A stretch of 64,000 nt of DNA from Ulota crispa (lineage: Eukaryota; Streptophyta; Bryopsida; Orthotrichales; Orthotrichaceae). Positions within the stretch are counted from its first letter, which is position 1. The number at the start of each line of letters is the position of its first letter. Below the pieces are notes generated by a model. It worked only from the letters and a program-made list of their open reading frames with translations, was not told the origin of the DNA and ran no database searches. Below are positions 61,801-64,000 of the stretch, one piece after another. The stretch is taken from assembly GCA_963920765.1 (NCBI GenBank), contig OY987252.1:3829966-3893965 (forward strand), given 5' to 3'. Made by a program: the position numbers and the translations under genes.

Positions 61801-62540
61801 CCCACTTGACTGCTAGAGTTTGATCTCAAAGAAGGAGCAGAGGAAGTAGATGCCAATGAAATTGGTGGCAACTCAAACATAATATCACCATTGAAAGATT
61901 GGAGGAGGTGCCGTATTGATTCACACATAACTGTGTCTAAATCTAGGAATTTGAGCTTGTTTCTAGCACACGAATGGTTTTGCAGATCTTTTAAACATTA
62001 CTATATGGAAATGAACCCCTCAACTTTAGGATGGATCAATGGTGGAAGGGAACTACTTGGAGTGCTTTGTGTAGGAAAACAAGGAATTGAGCTATGTTTG
62101 GTAATTGGAGATATGAAACCACTTCTACCATTGGTTATCACTTAGTCATCATATGATGACTCAGCCAAAGGAACATGGATGCAATCAGCAAGGTGGACAA
62201 ATTCACAAGCTCCACACAACATTGGGACGGTAGAAGTGGCCAAACCAGGTGTCAAATTCAAAGAAGTGCTGTCCTGCACTACTATTGATGTGCCAAAAGC
62301 ATGGTAGTTGCATGTACTAAGCTCCCACCCTTGTCAAATAGGAGTGTCAATCTGCGAGTGCAATATTGTAGAAATGACTTGAACCCCTTCTGCATCAAAC
62401 AGATCTTCTTCTACCCAAATTGCATTCTTATGAAGGTGGAAACGCAAGCTTAAAACAGAGGCTAGAACCCAAGCAACACCACTTGCACTACAAGGAAACA
62501 AAATGGGAATAGCAGCGCCATCGCCATGAACAAAAGCCAT
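58814..62540 (-). pseudogene. MULE-type transposase with SWIM zinc finger, broken
   Basis: The minus-strand frame can be followed from an ATG at 62540-62538 (MAFVHGDGAA) to a TAA at 58816. Recognisable parts: a central block with DGPRSGIDLVRQMQPGRDLQ (near 61,040) and NFKGFMADNAMANWHKV (near 60,770); KAWWLSLGATSKESL and NWLSFWHF (near 60,500); CNLAKTIHNKWQQMSDKHG (near 60,200); GTKLSVSEIFSLEEGGFQL (near 59,400). A SWIM-type finger follows: CTCEDF near 59,020 and KHLYYVFRFLC near 58,950, where the expected Cys of CxH is Ser. About 17 in-frame stops (for example 62336, 62144, 62003, 62000, 61108, 60742, 60461, 60090, 59183, 59069) and four or five frame changes (near 61,500, 60,710, 59,880, 59,335, 58,890) inactivate it. 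MULE assignment rests on the SWIM finger and block order. Confidence 0.68.
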
Positions 62541-62922
62541 TGTCAAACTTAGCAACAACCAAAAACAACAAAATAGCAATGGATTAGAGAATATCCAACC
62601 AAAACTTGAAGTTGGGGGATACTAAGGTTCAAGTGAGGACAACACTGACAACAACAATGCAAGCATTAAAAATAGTATCTTACAACAATGCGTGGTAGAA
62701 TCTGATCTAGGGATTTGTTTCTACAACCAAGAAAGATTACTGGCACTATTGAGGGGTAATTCAAAAATTTGGCAGTTTAAATAGTATGGTAAGTATCTTG
62801 ACCATTGGTATCTCAAAGGTCTCCTTAGATGAATACACGGATCATAATTTACCCATTAGTATTGTACAATGACCTTGAAAATACCTTGAGGCAATTTGTT
62901 TTTGCACTTAGAGGTCATGTCA
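62541..62922. other. Non-coding 5' flank of the MULE relic
   Basis: No gene, and none of the GCCGTCC tract or telo-box seen upstream of the other relics. Confidence 0.4.
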
Positions 62923-63935
62923 TGTAATGTTTTGAAATTGGGGCCAATGGGGCATTTTTTATCTTGCTTTTTTTACATCTCATTCATGCCCTCAATTCCA
63001 ACCAAGCATACCCAAATTCAACCTCAAAAAACTAAAATCCAAATTTTGACAAATTTCCTTGTGTTAGAAATCAAGATTGTACAGGGTTTTACATGAAAAA
63101 TGATTGCAAAACATTGATGATGAATTTTGGAGATTTGATTGCATGGATGTAAATGTAACATCCATATACACATCCATATGCACATCTTTCACGGGAGAAA
63201 AAGCTCTTTAACTAAAAAGTAATTGATTTTCATAAAGTTTAGTGTAACATGTGATATGCCTGAATCTTGTCAAATAGATGTTTATAATATTTAGTTAGCT
63301 TTTCACCAAATAATCACAACATGTTCAAAGTTACAAACTTAGTCACAATGTATGAGTAAAATAGCAATGACTAAGTTTGTAACTTTGAACATGTTGTGAT
63401 TATTTGGTGAAAAGCTAACTAAATATTATAAATATCTATATGACAAGATTCACAAGTTAAAAAACAAGTCTACAATGACTAAGTGACAATGACTAAACCA
63501 TGACTGTACAATCATTTTACAGTCATTTTGTAGTTTTTTAGTCATTGCAGTCATTGTCACTTAGTCATTTTGGACCCGTTTTTTTACCTATGATTCATAC
63601 ATATTACATTTTACACTAAACTTTATGAAGATCAATTGCTTTTTAGTTAAAGAGCTTTTTCTACTGTGAAAGATGTGCATATGGATGTGCATATGGATGT
63701 TACATTTACACAATGCAATCAAATCTCCAAAATTCATCATCAATGTTTTGCAATCATTTTTCATGTAAAACCTTGTACAATCTTGATTTATAAACACAAG
63801 AAAATTTTTCAAAATTTGGATTTTGGTTTTTTGAGGTTGAGTTTGGGTATGCTTGGTTGGAATTGAAGGCACAAATGAGATGTAAAAAAAGCAAGATCGA
63901 AAATACCCCATTAGCCCCAATTTCAAAACATTACA
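62923..63935. mobile_element. Long foldback element (1,013 bp)
   Basis: The ends are TGTAATGTTTTGAAATTGGG and its complement, CCCAATTTCAAAACATTACA. The outer arms (about 62923-63260 with 63590-63935) and the inner arms (about 63262-63345 with 63368-63451) pair closely. Between them, 63,470-63,570 carries its own TGACTA-type hairpins. Frames on the two strands encode the same peptide (IPTKHTQ.QPQKTKIQIL), as expected of a palindrome. No target duplication was found. Confidence 0.75.
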
Positions 63936-64000
63936 CTAGTAAAAAAGAGGAAAAAAACGATTGCAATTAACAATAGCAATTTAGTGGTTTATGGCATGAA
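63934..64000 (+). mobile_element. Possible left end of another CACTA element, cut by the window
   Basis: CACTAGTAAAAAAGAGG begins within the last bases of the foldback and runs towards the window edge. It resembles the CACTAGTAGAAAA tips at 10,074 and 49,318. Only one end is visible. Confidence 0.3.

Overview
This 64-kb window looks like repeat-rich, AT-rich nuclear DNA of a plant (streptophyte). It holds hAT, MULE, Ty3/gypsy and several CACTA-type elements, MITE-like foldbacks, telo-box motifs (TTTAGGGTTTAG) and many minisatellites. I cannot name the species. I found no intact protein-coding gene and no rRNA or tRNA gene. Every coding signal longer than about 60 codons that makes sense is a broken relic, mostly of a transposable element.

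Layout: 1-1444 is the 3' part of an unidentified broken gene (charged, then strongly basic). 1.85-9.2 kb holds a hAT transposase pseudogene (+) and a protein-kinase-like pseudogene (-). 10.07-13.06 kb is a non-autonomous CACTA element with a TTG target duplication; a 10-12 bp minisatellite and a Mutator-type MITE lie inside it. 14.3-17.8 kb is a broken coiled-coil/RING gene (+). GGCCGTCC-rich tracts with a telo-box lie just 5' of the hAT, kinase and RING relics; a fourth tract is at 22.5-23.0 kb. 18-26 kb is mostly non-coding, with diverged repeats and a 180-bp palindrome.

26-46 kb is a degenerate tandem array of about five units of roughly 1.7-2.5 kb. It is split by an insertion of about 9.3 kb at 35,272-44,590 with CACTA-like inverted ends, subterminal TGACTA/TAGTCA repeats and its own minisatellites. 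46.6-54.4 kb is a minus-strand Ty3/gypsy polyprotein relic (RT, RNase H, integrase, then a PHD finger), itself interrupted by other insertions. 54.4-55.8 kb is a foldback element containing a TA microsatellite. 58.16-58.66 kb is a 168-bp tandem repeat. 58.8-62.5 kb is a minus-strand MULE-type transposase pseudogene with a SWIM zinc finger, and 62.9-63.9 kb is a 1-kb foldback.

The most striking cross-cutting signals are two. First, the in-frame stops of the broken genes are nearly all TAG or TGA, at sites where glutamine or arginine is expected, while tryptophan codons are mostly spared. Second, three otherwise unrelated gene relics share the same 5' architecture. All family calls come from reading motifs by eye; no database search was possible.
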